From an uncultured Actinomycetes bacterium (GTDB lineage Bacteria; Actinomycetota; Actinomycetes; Nanopelagicales; Nanopelagicaceae): a DNA stretch of 9,076 bases. A model generated the notes under the pieces. The model was not told the origin of the DNA. It did no database searches and saw only the letters and a program-made list of their open reading frames with translations. The translations under genes and the position numbers were made by a program. Where the stretch lies: contig CAIMXQ010000021.1 of the NCBI GenBank assembly GCA_903845465.1, positions 1-9,076 of the forward strand, read 5' to 3'. This document shows positions 6,731-9,076 of the stretch, one piece after another (the stretch's first letter is position 1; each line of letters opens with the position of its first letter).

Positions 6731-7593
6731 TGAAAAATAAGTTAGTAAAGAAGATTTCTCTAGCATTTCGAGGTTTTGCTCTCGGTCTCTTATCTGATGA
6801 AGAAGAACTTCGCGCGTTGATGGATCATGCCCATAACCGTGGAATCGTTGAATCCGATGAACACGAGATGATTCACAATGTATTTGAACTTGGAGACACC
6901 TTGGTTCGCGAGCTCATGGTTCCTCGCACCGAGATGGTCTGGTGCGAACGCGATAAGACTCTGCGACAAGCGTTGTCGCTAGCTCTACGATCTGGATATT
7001 CGCGTATCCCAGTTATCGGTGATGACATCGATAACATCATCGGAATTGCATATGTGAAAGATTTAGCAAAGCGCGCGCTCGATCACCACGAAGCAGAAAC
7101 CACTGAGAAGGTGGAACAACATGTGCGCCCTGCGGTCTTCGTCCCTGAAAATAAAGAGGCGGCAGAGCTCCTGAAAGAGATGCAGCGCGATCAAATTCAC
7201 CTTGCGATTGTGGTTGATGAATATGGTGGAACTGCCGGAATAATTACTATCGAAGATATTATTGAGGAAATTGTTGGCGAGATTGCCGATGAATATGACG
7301 ATGGCATCGAATCTTTTACATGGCTGACCGAAAATAAGGCGCGAGCAAAGGCTTCAATTCACATCGAAGATCTCGCTGAAGAACTGAAAGTTGAGATTGA
7401 TCGCGAGGAATTCGACGATGTCGATACCATCGGGGGATATATGGCAGAAAAACTTGGCCGTGTTCCGATTGCAGGGTCAACAATCACAATTGATGGTTGG
7501 TCTATCACTTCAGAGCGACCTCTTGGACGTCGTCGCCGTATCAGCTCAGTTATTATTGAGCGTCTAGAAGTTGCAGAGGATGTTGATGAATAA
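6730..7593 (+). CDS. CBS-pair / CorC_HlyC domain protein (YbeX-like), lacking DUF21
   Basis: This family (CorC/YbeX, often labelled 'hemolysin') is linked to magnesium or cobalt efflux and, through its neighbours, to ribosome metabolism; the exact role is unsettled. The 287 residues contain an entry segment (EEELRALMDHAHNRGIVESDE), CBS 1 at about 63-120 (VPRTEMVW, GYSRIPVIG), CBS 2 at about 128-187 (IHLAIVVDEYGGTAGIITIEDIIEEIVGEI) and a CorC_HlyC transporter-associated domain at about 200-282 (DVDTIGGYMAEKLGRVP). The first 22 residues are basic and mildly hydrophobic, but there is no set of membrane helices. Actinobacterial homologues such as the mycobacterial one have an N-terminal DUF21/CNNM membrane domain of about 150 residues; here it is absent and ybeY abuts directly, as in E. 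coli ybeX (about 292 residues). The start overlaps the ybeY stop (TAATG). Confidence 0.9.
   Translation: MKNKLVKKISLAFRGFALGLLSDEEELRALMDHAHNRGIVESDEHEMIHNVFELGDTLVRELMVPRTEMVWCERDKTLRQALSLALRSGYSRIPVIGDDIDNIIGIAYVKDLAKRALDHHEAETTEKVEQHVRPAVFVPENKEAAELLKEMQRDQIHLAIVVDEYGGTAGIITIEDIIEEIVGEIADEYDDGIESFTWLTENKARAKASIHIEDLAEELKVEIDREEFDDVDTIGGYMAEKLGRVPIAGSTITIDGWSITSERPLGRRRRISSVIIERLEVAEDVDE
7575..7580 (+). promoter_or_regulatory. Shine-Dalgarno sequence AGAGGA
   Basis: AGAGGA lies inside the 3' end of the CBS/CorC gene, five bases before ATG 7586. It is the only clear Shine-Dalgarno sequence I see before any start in the window, and it favours ATG 7586 over ATG 7580 or TTG 7571 for the next gene. 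Confidence 0.6.
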
Positions 7594-7897
7594 CCCAGAA
7601 GATACAAAGCTTGTCACTCTTGCAACATCGACCCTTGCGCGAAGTGGTGCGGATCAAGCAGCAGCTCTGCGCGATACAACGGGGCGCACCTATGTTGCAA
7701 TCAATATTGCATCACCTTCTCTGAACCTTGATGCCTTTGAGGCAGTTCTCACCGTTGCACTTGCATCAGGAATTACTGGCATTGAGAGCGTCGTTGCAAC
7801 GGGAAGCAAACCTGCCAATTCCAAGGCGATTAAGGATTTTGCACCAACTGCAACACTCTTCTATGTAGATTCAACGGGAAATGAAACCGCGCTTTAG
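7586..7897 (+). CDS. Cytidine deaminase-fold protein without catalytic residues
   Basis: The 103-residue product resembles the small cytidine deaminase-like proteins encoded between the CBS/CorC gene and era in many actinobacteria (Rv2365c position in M. tuberculosis). The fold outline is visible: AAALRDTTGRTYVAINI (25-41) matches the deaminase strand-turn-strand, FEAVLTVALASGITGIESVV (51-70) the helix after the active site, and KPANSKAIKDFAP (75-87) the place of the second motif. The catalytic C/H-A-E is replaced by D49-A50-F51-E52, the PCxxC is gone, and the protein has no Cys or His at all, so zinc binding and deamination are very unlikely. A structural or regulatory role is possible but unknown. 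ATG 7586 is chosen because of AGAGGA five bases upstream; ATG 7580 would add two residues. It overlaps the CBS gene by 8 bases. The function is not known. Confidence 0.75.
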   Translation: MNNPEDTKLVTLATSTLARSGADQAAALRDTTGRTYVAINIASPSLNLDAFEAVLTVALASGITGIESVVATGSKPANSKAIKDFAPTATLFYVDSTGNETAL

Positions 7898-7898
7898 C

Positions 7899-7921
7899 CT
7901 TATCCCTTGTTAAAAGATAAG
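7899..7921 (+). repeat. Inverted repeat CTTATC-N11-GATAAG overlapping the -10 box
   Basis: A perfect 6-base inverted repeat has its left arm just after the end of the deaminase-like gene and its right arm on the GATAAG of the candidate promoter. The arms are AT-rich and the pairing stops at six bases, so an RNA hairpin would be weak. It could be an operator for a dimeric regulator covering the promoter, or chance. Confidence 0.3.
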
Positions 7922-7930
7922 ATTGCCCAA
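7916..7930 (+). promoter_or_regulatory. Candidate leaderless promoter of the FAH-gltX pair
   Basis: GATAAGATTGCC at 7916-7927 repeats exactly the 12 bases before hrcA. The box TAAGAT (7918-7923) ends seven bases before the A of ATG 7930, the spacing expected between a -10 box and +1, so the transcript could begin at the first base of the start codon. The TAA of the box is in frame with the gene. A weak -35 candidate TTAGCC lies at 7894-7899 (18-base spacer). There is no Shine-Dalgarno sequence. This is the best of the three leaderless candidates. Confidence 0.55.
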
Positions 7931-8718
7931 TGCGCGTAGTTCGATTTACACCTCAGCCAGATGCTGGTTTAGGTACCGACCCGCTCTTTGGAATCCTTGA
8001 AGATGATAATCAAATCTCGATCATCTCAGGTGATCCGATTTATCACGGCATCCAGAAGACAGCGGCAAAGGTCGACCTCACCAAGGTGCGCCTGTTAGCG
8101 CCAGTTATTCCTCGCTCAAAGATTGTCTGCGTCGGAAAGAATTATGCAGACCATGCTGCAGAAATGGGTGGGGTAGTTCCTGATGAACCCATCATCTTCT
8201 TAAAGCCCAATACATCTGTGATTGGTCCTGGAGACACAATCGTCTGGCCTGCAATGGCTCCAACAATTGATTTCGAGGCAGAGCTTGCAATTGTTATCGG
8301 CCGCGTCTGTAAGGAAGTTCCGAAAGAGCGCGTTAACGATGTGATCTTTGGTTACACAATGGCAAATGACGTCACTTCTCGCGAGCTACAAAAGCGCGAT
8401 GGCCAATGGATGCGCGCAAAGTCATTCGATACTTTCTGCCCTATCGGCCCATGGATTGAAACTGAATTCGTTCCTGGAACGCAGCGCATCACCACAACGC
8501 TCAATGGCGAGATAAAGCAGGATGCCAAACTCTCTGACATGATCTTTAAGGTTGAAGATATTGTGCACTTCGTTACTCAAGTAATGACTCTCTTGCCAGG
8601 CGATGTCATCATCACCGGCACCCCTGCAGGAATTGGTCCGATGCCAGAGAAATCTACCGTTGCAATCTCGATCGAAGGCCTTGGCCAATTGACTAACAAA
8701 GTGAGTGCGCGACCATGA
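7930..8718 (+). CDS. Fumarylacetoacetate hydrolase (FAH) family enzyme
   Basis: FAH-family enzymes use a divalent metal to cleave or isomerise acyl-pyruvate-type compounds; members include oxaloacetate decarboxylases, acylpyruvases and hydroxyheptadienedioate isomerases. The 262 residues match the single-domain type. The N-terminal 60 residues form the small domain. The core has VGKNYADHAAEMG (68-80), IFLKPNTSVIGPGD (89-102), the metal ligands E116 and E118 in DFEAELAIVIG and D147 in NDVTSRELQ, the K164 segment RAKSFDTFCPIGP, and GDVIITGTPAGIG (224-236), so it looks catalytically complete. The substrate cannot be read from sequence; a housekeeping hydrolase or oxaloacetate decarboxylase is plausible. 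The start is fixed by an in-frame TAA at 7918. The stop overlaps the gltX start (ATGA), as FAH-gltX neighbours do in other actinobacteria (Rv2993c-Rv2992c). Confidence 0.92.
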   Translation: MRVVRFTPQPDAGLGTDPLFGILEDDNQISIISGDPIYHGIQKTAAKVDLTKVRLLAPVIPRSKIVCVGKNYADHAAEMGGVVPDEPIIFLKPNTSVIGPGDTIVWPAMAPTIDFEAELAIVIGRVCKEVPKERVNDVIFGYTMANDVTSRELQKRDGQWMRAKSFDTFCPIGPWIETEFVPGTQRITTTLNGEIKQDAKLSDMIFKVEDIVHFVTQVMTLLPGDVIITGTPAGIGPMPEKSTVAISIEGLGQLTNKVSARP

Positions 8719-9076
8719 GTAAAAAAGTTAAGGTTCGCTTCGCGCCATCTCCTACCGGAGATCTGCACGTTGGAAATATTCGCACCGCACTCTTTGATTG
8801 GGCATACGCCCGTCACACCGGTGGCACATTCTTATTCCGCATTGAAGATACTGATACAACGCGCGTCACCGATGAATACATCAACGCAGCGATCGACACT
8901 TTAAAATGGCTCGGATTGCAATGGGATGAAGGTCCAGAAGTTGGTGGACCTAATGGTCCTTACTTGCAATCACAACGACTTGGAATTTATGCCGAATGGG
9001 CGCAGAAATTTCTTGATCAGAAAGATGCGTACTACTGCTACTGCTCACCTGATGAGTTAGAGGCTGTGCGCGAGGC
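8715..9076 (+). CDS. gltX: Glutamyl-tRNA synthetase, 5' part; runs off window end
   Basis: GltX is the class I synthetase that charges tRNA-Glu (and tRNA-Gln in bacteria using the amidotransferase route). 120 complete codons are visible of about 480-500. The start MSKKVKVRFAPSPTGDLHVGN carries the HIGH-type motif HVGN at 18-21. ALFDWAYARHTGG, FRIEDTD (41-47) and the WLGLQWDEGP stretch (65-74) follow, then YYCYCSPDELEA (107-118), as in GluRS connecting the Rossmann half-domains. There is no stop up to the end of the window; the catalytic KMSKS region and anticodon domain lie outside. The ATG overlaps the stop of the FAH gene (ATGA), so the two are probably translated from one message. The call is very secure; whether it is discriminating cannot be told from this part. 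Confidence 0.96.
   Translation, partial: MSKKVKVRFAPSPTGDLHVGNIRTALFDWAYARHTGGTFLFRIEDTDTTRVTDEYINAAIDTLKWLGLQWDEGPEVGGPNGPYLQSQRLGIYAEWAQKFLDQKDAYYCYCSPDELEAVRE

Noticed and set aside
7571..7573. TTG start for the deaminase-like gene
   Set aside because: ATG 7586 has AGAGGA at a good distance, while the TTG would enlarge the overlap and has no ribosome binding site.
1..9076. Mobile element, CRISPR array, defence island, tRNA or rRNA
   Set aside because: Gaps total about 104 bases, and all ten genes belong to conserved families on one strand; no such element fits or is visible.

Overview
This window is a tightly packed run of ten same-strand genes, most likely from a genome-streamlined, moderate-GC actinobacterium. 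Three things point there. The gene order lepA-hemW-hrcA-dnaJ-rsmE-phoH-ybeY-CBS protein-cytidine deaminase-like protein is the classic actinobacterial order. A FAH-family gene directly before gltX is also familiar from actinobacteria such as mycobacteria. GC content looks close to one half by eye, well below most actinobacteria, and only about 104 of 9076 bases lie between genes. Freshwater acI-type (Nanopelagicales) bacteria fit this best, but that placement is inference from memory, not a database match.

Layout: 1-1551 is the 3' part of lepA (elongation factor 4; the 5' end is outside the window). 1557-2675 is hemW, 2702-3439 an unusually short hrcA, 3439-4542 dnaJ and 4542-5258 rsmE. Then come phoH (5291-6274), ybeY (6284-6730), a CBS/CorC-type protein (6730-7593), a cytidine deaminase-fold protein without catalytic residues (7586-7897), a fumarylacetoacetate hydrolase family enzyme (7930-8718) and the 5' part of gltX (8715-9076, running off the end). 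Many junctions overlap (TAATG at three, ATGA at one), which suggests translational coupling. The larger gaps before hrcA, phoH and the FAH gene (26-32 bases) each hold a TAnnnT -10-like box only 7-10 bases from the ATG, and an in-frame stop codon overlaps the box. This is the signature of leaderless or nearly leaderless transcripts.

Function: the block concerns protein synthesis and quality. It covers elongation (LepA), 16S rRNA methylation and maturation (RsmE, YbeY, with PhoH as the usual partner of YbeY), protein folding (DnaJ and its putative regulator HrcA), haem handling (HemW) and tRNA charging (GltX). There is no mobile element, CRISPR array, phage gene, defence system, tRNA or rRNA.

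I found no obviously new multi-gene system. The points worth a second look are reductions inside conserved genes: an HrcA lacking about 95-100 central residues (the inserted dimerisation region), a CBS/CorC protein without the DUF21 membrane domain usual in actinobacteria, a deaminase-fold protein that has lost all zinc ligands, a synteny break where era would be expected, and the recurrent GATAAGATT-type start signal.
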